This document shows positions 12,235-24,033 of a stretch of 64,000 bases of DNA, one piece after another. The stretch is taken from positions 58,468,601 to 58,532,600 of the forward strand of contig CM064867.1 in NCBI GenBank assembly GCA_032719365.1. The letters are read 5' to 3'. The DNA comes from Prinsepia uniflora (lineage: Eukaryota; Streptophyta; Magnoliopsida; Rosales; Rosaceae). Below the pieces are notes generated by a model. That model had not been told where the DNA came from and searched no databases. It worked only from the letters and a program-made list of their open reading frames with translations. Each line of letters starts with the position of its first letter. The stretch's first letter is position 1. Made by a program: the position numbers and the translations under genes.

Positions 12235-14295
12235 ATGGGAAAATGCAGCGAGGATGACATAGCTATAGGGGCTGTAATTTGAACTTCCAGAAGGACTGGT
12301 GGAAGTGGAAGATGGGCGAGAAAGTGTGATCGTGTGAATTTGAAACGTTTTATAATTAAAAAATTTCAAATTCAAGGAAAAATTTTTACACCCAAAAAAA
12401 CTCCTTCTAAGGCGAAGATAATGGGCCACGAAAACTAAAGGTCGAAAACAAAGAAACAAGTCTAGCCCGAGCAATTTCAAATCTGGAGGAGAAGAAAAGT
12501 ATGGATAGTGCTGACACATAAGAAAGTAGAGTCAATGTAGAGCATTTCAACGAAAAAAAAAAAGACAACATGGGACCCAACTCGGTGAGTTGAAGGCTTT
12601 TTCATTGTTTATAAATTGAGAAGAACTAGCTCTCAAGGGACTGAGAATCATCCAATCAAACTCAACAAATTGATCTCCATTAATTCATGAACCTATGAAC
12701 ACCTTTAACCATGGTTTCATGGTTTAAAAAAGGTTAGCCCTCGTGGCAAAAACTGCTTCATTTGACCTAGGAAATTAATATGCAGTTTCTCTATGCAACT
12801 ACCTAACTGTTTTTCTAACTGCTCTAGCAGCAATGTCACAATGGTTGACTTCTTCTCCTTGGATTAACCTTCTTTCTTACCCCTCAATATCCTAAGGGTT
12901 TTCCTCTTTCCAACTGCCAGTTCTTGTATTTTCAATAGAGGTTCGCAGAAGAATAACCTTCTTTTTGACCATTTAGTGTCATAAGGATTGATTATATTGA
13001 CTACCGGTTCACAGAAAGTCATGCCAACTACCAACTCATGCAAAGTCATTGACTGCCAATTCACAGAAAGTCATCCTAACTACTGATTCATGGAAAGTCA
13101 CCCCGACTGCCAATTCATGGCAGTTGGGGTTTAGGGTTTAGTTATTATTCAATTCCAGTACTTTTGCATTCTTGTAATTGTACTTCCATTTCCATTCAAT
13201 ACAAACCAGATTTTCTTAAGTAAGCAATTTGTATTCGGGATACACCATCCAAGTGTGGTTTGCAACTCACCAAGTTGGGATACCATCTTTGTGCATTGGT
13301 TTGAATACTTTGATTCTAACTCAAGAAAACGTGGGACCATTGGCCATTTAATTACTGAAATAACAACGTCGCCAACTTGAATATCATGGTGAAATAAATT
13401 ATGAACTTGGGCTACACTGGAAAAAAAAATATTTGAAGTCCTTGAAAAGGCATAGAAAAAAACATTACAGGCTAATTCTTGTCTGCCTGCCTCACAATCG
13501 TTTTGATCAGAAGAAAGGTTTTTAGGCTGAAAACGGAACTCATTTACAATATCTAGTAGCAATTATTTACAAGTGACACGCTTGCACCTGAGTTGAAAAA
13601 AAAAACCCATTTTCTTCATGGTCTACCCATCTAGGGATCGATCGTGGTTAAAGGCCCATCACACGCATCCCATTCATCATATCTACACATCACCATTCAC
13701 AAGAAAAGATATCCCCACTATTGGTCCGCCTCACTCGCTCTGCAAATCAGGTTCCACACGGAGGACCAACAAGGGTTGTTTCAGGACATTCGGCTCCTAA
13801 AACGAGAAAAAAAATTTGGGTAAGAACACACACTTTGAGGTCTGACACTGCGTCATAAGAAGTCATGACACGTCCATTACTTTCTCTTTTAGAGCAATTG
13901 GGATGACAACTTTAGCTCTACTCACTTTGGAATTGTATCACTTCAAAATCATCCTTGACATTTCTAGGCTTCATGAAATTAGCTTCAACATCATCCTAAA
14001 CAAAGTATGCAGCTTTGGGATGTCCTCGTCTTTAGGACATTTACTCTAAGATCGAGAAACACCTTTATTGTTTTGGTGTTTCTTGGTCAAGAGATGGAGT
14101 TAACATCTTCATTGGTTATCTCTTCCTCAATTCCTCAAATGAAACTTTCAAGCTCTCCTTCTTCAACTGGTCAGCCAATCCAAGATCTTCTGCAATAACC
14201 TTTGATAGCTTGGAGATCTTGTTTGTAGAACTAGGCACGTTTTAGTATGGTACAATATTTGGTGATATCATAATCATACCATTTAATTTTAACCT
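12235..14295. other. Low-copy sequence, no recognised gene
   Basis: I see no LTR hallmarks here. A minus-strand frame covers 12519-12235 and another 13562-13149, but neither has a motif I recognise. Promoter-like or exon-like structure could not be argued. A minisatellite lies at 12998-13118. Confidence 0.35.
12998..13118 (+). repeat. Degenerate minisatellite, about 27-bp unit, 4-5 copies
   Basis: Units of the form GACTGCCAATTCACAGAAAGTCAT recur with substitutions (ACTACCGGTTCACAG, ACTACCAACTCATGC, ACTGCCAATTCACAG, ACTACTGATTCATGG, ACTGCCAATTCATGG). Spacing is close to 27 bp. It lies outside any recognised transposon. Confidence 0.75.
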
Positions 14296-14440
14296 GTTCG
14301 ATATAGTTCGGTATTCCACAATTTGAAATTGATACCGGATCATACCGATATAAAGGGAACAATATGGTTCGATATAGTTCGGTATTCCACAATTTGAAAT
14401 TAATTTTAGCCTTGTGTTCCCTTTAATCGGTACGGTATGA
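14296..14440 (+). repeat. 35-bp direct repeat inside an inverted repeat (MITE-like)
   Basis: A 35-bp phrase containing GATATAGTTCGGTATTCCAC occurs at 14296-14330 and 14367-14401, exactly or nearly so. The part between the copies (GATCATACCGATATAAAGGG, 14337-14356) is matched in inverted orientation by 14411-14440 (CCCTTTAATCGGTACGGTATGATC region). The palindromic, CGGTAT-rich character suggests a MITE remnant, but I cannot name the family or find a clean target duplication. Confidence 0.6.
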
Positions 14441-14905
14441 TCAACAAAGAAACAAAGAAGGAAGAGCAACAAAGAAATTGGCATACAAGATCAGAGCATA
14501 GATAAGCTCAAATTATCCAGACCAAAATAAGAAAAATCACAATTTGTAAGTTTTTCCAGAAGGATCTGCATAGTACAATTCAAATCAAATTTCTAAAATA
14601 TCATCCATGGATGCAATATGTATGTGTTCATGGCTTAGATTTGTGTATGATGCATCTTGAACTCTCTTGATAAAAAATACTGCAACTCAAACATTTGATT
14701 GTGCCTCAAGTATGATCAACTATTCAACATGACACAAGCCACAAGTTCATTTCCCTAGGTGCTAGTTGAATGTGTCCTTTATTGATAATGGTTCTTGTCA
14801 GTGGAGATGATCATCACCATTAATAAGAAATCGGTTTGGTATCGATACGAAACTATTTTTTAAAACCCCAAAATCGAAACCGTACCGACTTGAATCGGTA
14901 TTGGT
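14441..14905. other. Intergenic, no gene seen
   Basis: AT-rich sequence leading to the target duplication TCAGT (14906-14910) of the next solo LTR. A further CGGTTTGGTATCGATACG-type palindromic phrase near 14830 resembles the preceding MITE-like block. Confidence 0.3.
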
Positions 14906-14910
14906 TCAGT

Positions 14911-17226
14911 TGTAACGACTCGTCCCTGATTTTAAGGATTAATTAAGAATTAATTGAGGATTATCCTCTCTAATCAGGGATTGGTGAAGGATTATCGAAC
15001 GTTCAGGGCAAAATTACGATTTTGCACCTGAACAAGGGCGAAAAGTTGACTTTTGACCTGGGAGGTCCAATGCCCGAGGGCCGAGGACCGTTACGTAGAT
15101 CGGGTCAATACGAGTCCGTAAACAAGCGTCACGTCGAAATCGAACGTTCGATGGGAAGGATACGGGTCACGAAAGTTCCGAGATACTATTGCACATTTTA
15201 CGAGGCAATGGCTAACTTTTATCTAAAGTGGGCCCAGATCCATTGCTCCCATTACACAGATACATGCACCCACCCTTTCACCCTCATTTGTCCATTCGAT
15301 CATACCAGCCCGAAACCACATCAAACGACCACCTCAATCCCTTCCACTCACTTGGTTCAATCTGAGAAAGAGACAAAGAGTGGATGAGGAGCTTGGATGC
15401 GACGAGAGGTGGGGCTGCGACGCCATGGACATTGAAGGAATGACAAACCGCGCAGGTACGATTTTGAATTCAAAATTCCAATTTCATGTTTTAGACATTA
15501 TGGGTGTTTTCTGGCTGTTGGGGGGATGTTTATGAGGTTTGTATGAGGGTGTGGGGATGGTTTTGGATGGTGGAAGGTGGCTGAGCAGTCTAGGGGAAAG
15601 GCTGGAAATTTGGGCCGTGAAGGGCAAATTGAACCAGGGGGTTCTAGGCGGTGTTTCTTGATTCTAAACACGTAGATAGGTTGAAAATGATGAGAGGAGG
15701 CTATGGGCATTGGAATGGATGAAAAAGGATGAAAAATGAGGGAGATTTGAGGGTGAACCGGTTCTGCCGGTTCGGCCAAACCGACTTTGCAGTGGGCCGG
15801 TTCAGACCAGTCTAATCGAAGGTTGAAGACAACTGTAGCTAGGCGCATGAAGCGCACGCACATGACCTTTGGGGAAGTGTCCAACATGTAATTTCATTTA
15901 TTCGATGTAACGAACATTTTGGGACAAGTTTCAAGTCGATCAGACATCGTTTCAATATAGTTCGGGATGTCCGAAGGTTTAAGACCGAGTTTAAAATATG
16001 CTAAAAATTCCGAAAAAATTAGGGGGCTTCAATGAGAGGTTATTAAGGTATCTAGTAACCCTCTAGTATGATTTGGACATGTTTGGGAACCCCGGAGATG
16101 GTGATTGGCCCGGGAAGGCGTATGACAGGCGTATCGAGGCGGCAGCAAGGACGGTCTGTGAGTAGACCTTGATTTCTAAATTGATGCATGCATAACTATT
16201 TTATATGCTTTAATGAACATGTTTTGAAATTCCATGAGTGCATATGATTTAATTATAATTATTGGGCATTTTCGGAGGAAAATGTGTTAGTGCACATAGT
16301 TCGAGATTTCTATCTTATATGATGTTTGGGTTCGGCCAAGTGTAATACGTGCATATGTTTTACACGGTTTATATGTGATTCTGAAGGTTTCATGGAGAGG
16401 TGTGAAAGCAAGGAACTGATTTACGGTTTTGGAAGATTTCGTGGAAGTGCGTGAAATCGAGATTCGGGCATGAGTCCCAATTGAAAGATGATTTGAATGG
16501 GGTTTTGGAAATACCTTTTGGGCGTATGACCCATTTGATTGGAAACTAACAGGCTTGGAGTCCAGTTGATTTAATGAGAAATCGGGATGGAGGCCCATTT
16601 GAGTTATGTGATCAGCTCAAGGGCCTTGTTGGTTTACAAATTCGAGCTTGAGTCCCAGTTGGTTATGATTTCGGGCATGAGGCCCAGTTATGGTTTATAA
16701 ACATGATTTCGGGTCAGGGACCTCAAATGGAAATGGATTTATGATGGTTTTATGAAAAACTCGGGCATAGCCCTTGGAATGATTTGAAACGATTTTCCGT
16801 ATACCATCCTCATGAACGGTTGCCCTCCAGACGTCCTGTAGTATCCTGGAGTGGCAGGTTGTGTCCTCCAGACGTCTCGTAGTATCCTGGAGTAGTCATG
16901 GGGCATTGCCTGTGGGGGTCATTGTACGGAGCGACCAGTCCGTATAGTGACTTAGGAACATGATTGCTAGAGGTTAAAACCTCCCCCTAGGGAGGGTCAT
17001 TGACCTGGGTGGACCTTGAGGAGACTTAGGATTTGAGACCGCGAGTAGCACGCGTAGCTTGGAACTGTGACAGTGGTATTGATTATGACATCTGGGATGT
17101 CAAGCATCAGGGATGCCTAGGATTAGTTTGGGCTGAGACCCACATGTATTGTTTTGGGCTGAGACCCACTGGTATTGGTTTTGGGTTGAGTTCCCACTTG
17201 ATTTGGATTTGGGACAGGTCCTATTA
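14911..17226 (+). mobile_element. Solo LTR (2316 bp, internally deleted), target duplication TCAGT
   Basis: It starts TGTAACGACTCGTCCCTG and ends GGGACAGGTCCTATTA, flanked by TCAGT at 14906-14910 and 17227-17231. It carries the conserved CGATGTAACGAACATTTTGG block (near 15904) and GTGAGTAGAC (near 16159). It also has a GGGCATGAGGCCC-type dyad array (about 16440-16760) and a pair of CCTCCAGACGTC...GTATCCTGGAG units (16826-16895). The usual GTCCACTCAC and terminal hairpin region are absent, which explains its shortness. No internal region or primer site follows. Confidence 0.85.
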
Positions 17227-18115
17227 TCAGTATTGTACTGATTATCACTTCGGTTTTACTATTTTGTATTTTTTTGTTATAGTCTGATCTGGAACGTTAT
17301 AGTTTCAGTTTTTTGATACTATATGCCCATTCCTACTTTTTTGTGTCTTCGGCTAAACTACCAGAAGACTTGTGCTTAATAACCCTCATCATTTGTTAGG
17401 AAAACGAGGTACATCGTAACCGACTTCGCATGGGCAAGGTAGACGCTCCATTTTTGTGTCCCACTTTGGTGCCACCCCTTTTTTCTCAGAATTAATTCCT
17501 CAAATTATCAAACTACAGTTAAACCCCTATAAATTAATATTTTAGGAACTAAAGAATCTTATTAACTTAGCGAGATATTAATTATGAAAATGATCAAAAT
17601 GATGAAGTTCAAGATGATAGTTCTACAACGTGGGATACACTATACGCTCTAATTCCTCCAAATCACCTTTCTACAGATACCAACCATATTCAAAGTTTAT
17701 CTAGTCTGCGACCTTTGGGCTGGTTCTGCTCCCTTCTGACACGTTTGTCAGGAAAGGGATCGCATCAATGTGAAACATATTCAAGGCTTAATAATCTAAC
17801 CAAAATAAAACCACTGTTGCGGGGTCACCGCCCACATCGAACCCACTAGCCCCTTCAAGTGGCGAAAACTTCTAATTCCTGGCTAATCCAAACTTATTGG
17901 TATGCAATTAACTAAACCGTAAATTGGAATCTAATACTAACATACCTTTAATTCCAACAGAACAATAATGATTCATTTATTCCACGTACTTGACTTCAAG
18001 TTGGCTAACCTCTAACTAATCATACATCGTAATATCAATTTATTCAATAATAAACAACATACACTTTAATTAACCATAGAAGTGAAGTATGAGCTCATCA
18101 CTTATTCTTAATCAC

Positions 18116-18279
18116 CCTAACTATGTATATCACAATTTGATAACAATCAAGGCGTCTCCAATTGTTCTCTTACGAGAAATTGATGATATTATCCAATCAT
18201 ATACTCCCCCCGGGGGTAAATCCTAACTATGTATATCACAATTTGATAACAATCAAGGTGTCTCCAATTGTTCTCTTAC
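18116..18279 (+). repeat. 58-bp direct duplication, about 106 bp apart
   Basis: The phrase beginning CCTAACTATGTATATCACAA and ending GTTCTCTTAC occurs at 18116-18173 and 18222-18279 with one substitution. The spacer contains a CCCCCCGGGGG palindrome near 18207. It looks like a local duplication in the host of the Cassandra insertion. Confidence 0.85.
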
Positions 18280-18490
18280 TTCTAATGGTAACATGATTCA
18301 CCATACTAATTCTAAAAATATACTTATAACCACTAAACATGTAAGACCCGTGTCTTGGAGGGAACAGTGAACAATCCCACATTCCTGCGAGGGGAAATGG
18401 TCTGGGAGAGGATGGTGGTGTGCCTTAAAGGTGTAGGCCCACACCTATCTAACACTAGGCCTTTTGGGAGCTCAAGTGGCTTTGGGGGGG

Positions 18491-18570
18491 ATTGGAACCC
18501 CAAAGTTAAGTGAGTTGAGGCTGGTGCAATTCCATGATGGGTGACCCCCTGGGAAGTTGCACCATGAGCT
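18491..18570 (+). other. 5S rRNA-derived segment in Cassandra 5' LTR
   Basis: The stretch keeps 5S-like control regions: an A-box-like AGTTAAGTGAGTTGAGG at 18504-18520 and an intermediate element/C-box-like TGATGGGTGACC...CTGGGAAGT at 18535-18557. In 5S rRNA the corresponding bases are AGTTAAGC... and GGATGGGTGACC...GGGAAGT. The GG-to-TG change in the intermediate element may weaken Pol III factor binding (inference). The matching copy is at 18884-18963. Confidence 0.88.
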
Positions 18571-18883
18571 GCCGAAAACAAAACTGTGAGGGCGAGACCC
18601 AAAGTGGACAATACGGTGCTAGATGAGTCGGGTCCTGACCGAGGAGGGTCGGGTCCTGACAATTTAGTATCAAAGCCAGACCCCGACTAGGAAATGTGCC
18701 AGTGAGGACGCTGGGCCCTAAGGGGGGTGGATTGTAAGACCCGTGTCCTGGAGGGAACGGTGAACAATCCCACATTCCTACGAGGGGGAATGGTCTAGGA
18801 GAGGATGATGATGTGCCTTAAAGGAGTAGGCACACACCTATCTAGCACTAGTCCTTTTGGGAGCTCAAGTGGCTTTGGGGGGG

Positions 18884-18963
18884 AATGGAACCCCAAAGTT
18901 AAGTGAGTTGAGGCTGGTGCAATTCCATGATGGGTGACCCCCTGGGAAGTTTCACCATGAGCT
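18884..18963 (+). other. 5S rRNA-derived segment in Cassandra 3' LTR
   Basis: Second copy of the 5S-like stretch, offset by exactly 393 bp from the first. It differs by a few substitutions (for example GGGAAGTTTCACC against GGGAAGTTGCACC). Confidence 0.88.
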
Positions 18964-19351
18964 GCCGAAAACAAAACCGTGAGGGCGAGGCCCAAAACGA
19001 ACAATATGGTGCTAGATGAGTCGGGTCCTAACCGAGGAGGGTCGGGTCCTGACAAAACATGTCCATGACCATAATATACCTTCATTTGAAGTTCTACATA
19101 TTATTTACCATGAATATCAACTACTTCCAAGAACTTCTGAAAGTAATCCAATTGCCTTTAATAACCAATTTATCTTTAAGTAAGAAATATGTAAAATAAA
19201 CACTTAAATATTTTAACAAGCATAACTAAAACGTCCAATTGACTCAATTCTTGAACTAGTAAACTCAAACGACAGAAAGGAACAACTTTCGGGCTCATCG
19301 TTTTCCCAGAATCTGGACAACGCGCCCGCACGCTAGACTAATCAGCGTACG

Positions 19352-22300
19352 TGTGACGACCCATCCCGAATTAGCGAAATTAATTAATATTTAATGACGG
19401 ATTAGCTAGACTAATCAGAGATTAGGCGAGAATTAGCAGACGTTCGGTCGAAATGACGATTTTGCCCCTGAAATGGTCAAATCGTTGACTTTTCGTTCAG
19501 GCGGTCAAATGGACTTTGACCGATGACTGTGACATATTTCGTGACGTCACGAGTTCATAGACAGGTGGCACGCTCGATTCCGACATTCGGGGAAGAAGTT
19601 ATGATATTCGGAAGTTCGAGGGCATTTTGGTAATTTAGTTGAAAAAGGGTAAACGGTTGACTTTTGACCTGTGAGGTCCGATGGCCGAGGGCCAAAGACC
19701 GTTACGTAGATTGGGACGATACGAATCCGTAAACAGGCGGCACGTCGAATTCGGACATTCGACGAAGAAGTTACGGTTCACGGAAGTTTAAAGGTACTAT
19801 TTACGGTGACACATTTTACAAGGCAAAAAGAGAAGTTTTGTCTTTTGTGGGCCCATTTTTTTTTCAGTGGACTAATGGATGAGTGACAAGTGTCACCCAT
19901 CCTCTGGCCATTCCCTTACATTCATGCGTCCTCCCCATTGCATCGATCATTCATTTTCTTTGTTCCCAAATGAAACCGATCAAACCAATCTCCCCACAAA
20001 AAACCCAACCCTAACCCCTGTGTCATGACCGGTGAGGACCAGAGAGTGAGGAGATGATAGGTGGTGGTGGCTGGCTAGGACGGCGCTACCGTGCACAATG
20101 GAGGCACAAAACCGATAGGTACACGGTTTATCCATTTTTTCCCATATAATTCGATTTATACATTATGGGCGGTATTAGGTGACTAGGAGGTGCTTAGTAG
20201 GATGTAAGGAAGGTTGTAAGATGATTTTGGTTGGTAGTTGTGGCTGAGAAGCCGTGGGGAGGTGGTTGAAATTTTGGACCGTGAGGTTCAAAATCAAACC
20301 TTGGGATTTAGTTGTTTTCCTCTAGGTTTTTTTATTAGAATTGATAGGAATTGAGAAAATAGGATTTTTGGGATTGATTAGGGAAAAAATGGACGAAAAA
20401 TGAAGATGGGAGGGCCTTGGATCGGTGACGCCGATCCAGGCGGACCGGATTTGCAGGAAAAACCAGGACGGCCAGTTCGGACCGGCCTGGCCGAAGGTAG
20501 GGGATGATCTACAGTGCCGGCGCTTGGGCCCACACGCAGGCCACCTCTAGGGGCGCGTGAGAGGGTTTTTGGGGGTGGTTCGAACATGTGATTTCATCTA
20601 TTCGATGTAACGAACATTTTGGGACTAGTTTCGTGTCAATCGGACATTGTTTCGATATAGTTCGGGACGTCCGAAGGTTTAGGATCGGCTTTAAAAATAG
20701 TTAGAAGTTCCGAAAAATTACGGGGCTTTAGTGAGGGGTTATATAAGTAGTTAGTAACCCTCTAAATTAATTTGGATAGGTTTGGGAATCCCGGAGGCGA
20801 CGATTGACCCGGGAGACGATTATGGCACGCGTATCGAGGCGCGGCTTCAGACGGTCTGTGAGTGGACCTTTCTTTCAAAATTGATGCATGCATAAATGTT
20901 TTATAAGTATTTTAATATATTATTTGTGTTGCCATGAGTGCAATCGTTTGTGGTAGCCTAGGATTTACGTATTTTCACGTATTTCGAGATTTCCAGTTTT
21001 ATACGATGCATATACGTTCTAGGTTTTCGACGAGGGTTTAATAAATGGATTTCGGATTTAGAAACGTGAACCCGGGCGTGAGACCCAATTTATTTACAAA
21101 CTATCGGACTTGGAGTCCATTTGAATTGACGAGGAATCGGACTGAGGGTCCATTTGTGTTATACGATTGGGCTGGGGGCCCAGTTGGTTTACGATTCGGG
21201 TTTGAGGTCCAGTATTGGTACTAACGGGCTTGATGCCCCGTTGATTTATGATATCGGGCCTGAGACCCATTTAGTTGAGATATCGGGCTTAAGGCCCAGT
21301 TGGTTGTGAAATCGGACGTGAGGTCCTATTAGTTTATGGTTTCGGGCCTAGGGCCCAGTTGATTGTGACATCGGGCTTGAGTCCTAGTTCAGTTTATGAA
21401 AGGAGAATTCGGGCATGAGACCCAGTTGAACTGTGGATTTAGGCCGAGGCCTGTGAAAGTGATTTGAATCGGATTCGAGGAATCCTATTGAAATGAATCG
21501 GGTATGAGACCCAGATGAGAAATGTATTTGAGAAAGAAAGAAAGTATTTGAAATGAATGAACCCTCTATATGATTTATATGGTCTCCTCCAGTGTCGACC
21601 TAGAAAGTCACGATCCACAGACCAGAGTGGGTATCCCCATAGGAATCCCGTTCCAGGAGTGGTGGTTCCTTATTTTGATGTGGTCCCGGACCAGATTCCG
21701 GAGAGATATGTGGACTAGATCCAGAGAGAGACCTCGGACTGGATCTAGTGATTGAGCCTCCCAGATGGAGATTCCTGGGATAAGACTCGGAGTGAGACCC
21801 CGAGTAGTGTTCACACTAGTATAGATTTGCCATCGTGACTATATCGGGGATATGTTCCCTAGGGGCTGTGTGCCCCGAGTTGGCATCTTCTCCGGAAGTG
21901 CCTAGGATGGGTTATACGTACGAGTACGTATGTGATTTTGATGGAACATAGTTTTAGGGCGGTGGCCCTGTGTTTTATGATTTAGAAATGGTTTTGGGGC
22001 GAGACCCCGTATTCGATGTTTTAGAAATGATTTGGGGGCGGAGACCCTATATTGTGTGTTTTGGTATTTCACTGAGAATGATTTGGGCTGAGTTCCCACA
22101 TATATGACTTTACGGGTGTTTGTGATTTCGGGTCAGGGACCCAAATGGATTTACGGTTCATGACGGTTTATGGGAACCGGCATGAACCCTTGAGGGGTTT
22201 TTATGGGTCATGACGGTTTATGGGGCCGGGCATGAACCCTTGAATGATTTTGAGATGTTTGAAAAATAGTTTTACGAATGTTTTGCTAAATGGTATTTGA

Positions 22301-22593
22301 ATGCATGCATACGCTTTTATTGAAGGGTATAAATGTCTTTGTATGAAAAAGTTTTTAATGCAATTATTATTTTTGTCCACTCACGACTTTTAATGTTTTA
22401 ATGCCCTTCAGGTTGATCGCGGACACGGGCTGTAGCAGAGACGAGACATCACTCCCCTCCTCCTACGATCCTGATGCACTCTGATCGCCCCGACGAGGGC
22501 AGAGATGGAATTTTCCCTGGTCTAACACGTGTTGTCAGACGGGATTAGGCGGGACCCACGTTAATCTCGGGGGATTTGGGATTGGTCCTGACA
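19352..22593 (+). repeat. 5' LTR of element A
   Basis: It carries the CGATGTAACGAACATTTTGG block (near 20603), GTGAGTGGAC (20858-20867), GATGCATGCAT (about 20883), a long array of short dyads such as GGGCTTAAGGCCC and GGACTTGGAGTCC (about 21073-22250), a second ATGCATGCAT (about 22303) and GTCCACTCAC (22375-22384). The terminal hairpin is partly decayed here (GTCTAACACGTGTTGTCAGAC region). Confidence 0.92.
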
Positions 22594-22596
22594 AGT

Positions 22597-22608
22597 TGGT
22601 ATCATAGC
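22597..22608 (+). other. Primer binding site of element A (imperfect)
   Basis: TGGTATCATAGC lies three bases after the 5' LTR and differs by one base from TGGTATCAGAGC, the site complementary to the 3' end of plant initiator-Met tRNA. Confidence 0.85.
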
Positions 22609-22635
22609 AGGTTGGCTCATTTGATACTCATGGTA

Positions 22636-22659
22636 CTCTGATACCAGTTGGTATCAGAG
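22636..22659. repeat. Perfect palindrome containing a second, exact primer binding site
   Basis: Arms CTCTGATACCA (22636-22646) and TGGTATCAGAG (22649-22659) are perfect reverse complements around a GT spacer. The right arm plus the following C gives the exact 12-base Met-tRNA primer site. It sits about 50 bp inside the usual position, so the interior opens with an imperfect site followed by a perfect site that is also present in reverse. Confidence 0.85.
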
Positions 22660-23880
22660 CGTATTTTGCTCGTGGAGTAGGCGCAGGTCGAGGATGTGAT
22701 GTCTCTAAGGTCGTAACATCCCGTCATCAACCTTGTAGTTTGGGCATTAGTACGAGGATTTGGTAGAATCGAACCATAGTTAGATGGTGTTTGGCACGTG
22801 ATACGTTAGTGGAGGTTCGATTGGCATGGAATGCCACGTGTTTCGAGGAAGTGGATCCTGAGGAGGATCGGTATTTGTTGGAATCTAACGGCTTGGAGCC
22901 ATAGTGTCACTGGTGGGTTGGACCCAGTGGATCCGTAGATACAGTATGACGACTTGAGAGTTGTGACCCTACTGTCGTGTCTGATAGAGAATGTACGGAT
23001 TAAGACTAGTGGTGGTCAGAGGTCAGGGTCGCCCACTATACGATGACCCTGTATGACTACATTCACGACGGTTGGCAATAGGAACGTGTGATTCTGTTTG
23101 ACATGTGTTGCCATGTTTCGATGTGTCGAATCCCGGTGGGATGTCGACTAGCAGGAGACGCTGGAGTAGTTGTGGTGTGACACGATAGGGTACGTTTGTG
23201 CACTAGCGCTTGTGCAGTATTGGACCTGGAGTATGGTCAATTCTTGTGGAGGCCAGCGGCTGAGAGCCGTAGAGTTACGAGAGGACGAGATCCTCAGAGT
23301 GTAGTGATTGGCTGGTTTGGTACCAGTATTGGAGTATGACGACTCTTCGGAGTCGAGATCGAGGGATCAGTCAGGATGGTTGAGCTGCAGTGGGCAGCCG
23401 GGTTGTGGTAACCCTACTTGGCGATTGATTGGACAAGTTACCAGGAGTGTGGTACTTGCGATCGGATCCTGAGGTAGACCGATCAGCGGATGTTGTGCGT
23501 TGAGAGGTTAGTACCGGCGGTGAGACTACCGCATGGATTGGGAGTCTCGATAGCAGAGTATATCTGAGTTTGGTCTGCACGAGGTTGTGACAGATGCTGC
23601 TATCGATGGACGTAGTCGAGTCTTATCGAGTTGGATAGACTCAGGTTGCCGTGACGATTGTGACGATAGGATTTGTCAGTCGTGACGATGATACGAGGTG
23701 CGTGAGTTACACACAGTATGAGCAGTGATTCTGGATTCGACTCGGTGATGGCTGAGTCCGATTGCAGAATGAGATGTTGACCTTGGGTGTTGGCACACTT
23801 ACCACACTGTTGTGAAGGTAGTAGTTATAAGTGGGACAGAGAGGATCCCGAGTGGCTCAGTGTGAGGTATGGGAGTACTT

Positions 23881-24033
23881 GATGGAGACCAGTTTCCCCC
23901 AGTGATGGAGATCAGTTTCCTCAATGATGGAGACTTGTTTCCCAGCGATGGAGACCAGTTTCCTCAGTGATGGAGATTAGTTTCCCCTGTGATGGAGATC
24001 AGTTTCCCCAGTAATGGAGACTAGCTCCCCCAG
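23881..24033 (+). repeat. 22-bp minisatellite, 7 copies
   Basis: Units of GATGGAGACCAGTTTCCCCAGT with variants run head to tail from 23881 to about 24033. Copies differ by a few bases and length is nearly constant at 22-23. It lies in the non-coding interior of element A. Confidence 0.88.

Larger units (their letters stand above)
18340..19054 (+). mobile_element. Cassandra TRIM retrotransposon, complete, target duplication AAACA
   Basis: Two 322-bp LTRs (18340-18661 and 18733-19054) start TGTAAGACCCGTGTC and end GGGTCCTGACA, and flank a 71-bp interior. The interior opens with a Met-tRNA primer site variant (TTTAGTATCAAAGCC) and closes with a polypurine tract (TAAGGGGGGTGGAT, 18719-18732). 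AAACA flanks both sides (18335-18339, 19055-19059). Each LTR carries a 5S rRNA-derived stretch, the hallmark of Cassandra. Such elements encode nothing and rely on other elements' enzymes. The two LTRs look closely similar by eye. The LTRs are oriented +. Confidence 0.93.

Noticed and set aside
12085..12519. 144-codon minus-strand frame as a stand-alone gene
   Set aside because: It crosses the edge of the LTR at 12234, so the downstream half is transposon sequence; only the frame continuity across LTRs was kept as a finding.
13149..13562. 137-codon minus-strand frame in low-copy DNA
   Set aside because: No recognisable domain, no gene-like splice pattern around it; kept only as unexplained sequence.
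18333..19085. Minus-strand open frames of 89-109 codons with repeated text
   Set aside because: They are two reads of the Cassandra LTR, which is 5S-derived and non-coding.
22597..22660. Primer-site region as a tRNA gene fragment
   Set aside because: Only the 12-base complement of a tRNA end is present, as expected for a retrotransposon primer site; no cloverleaf.
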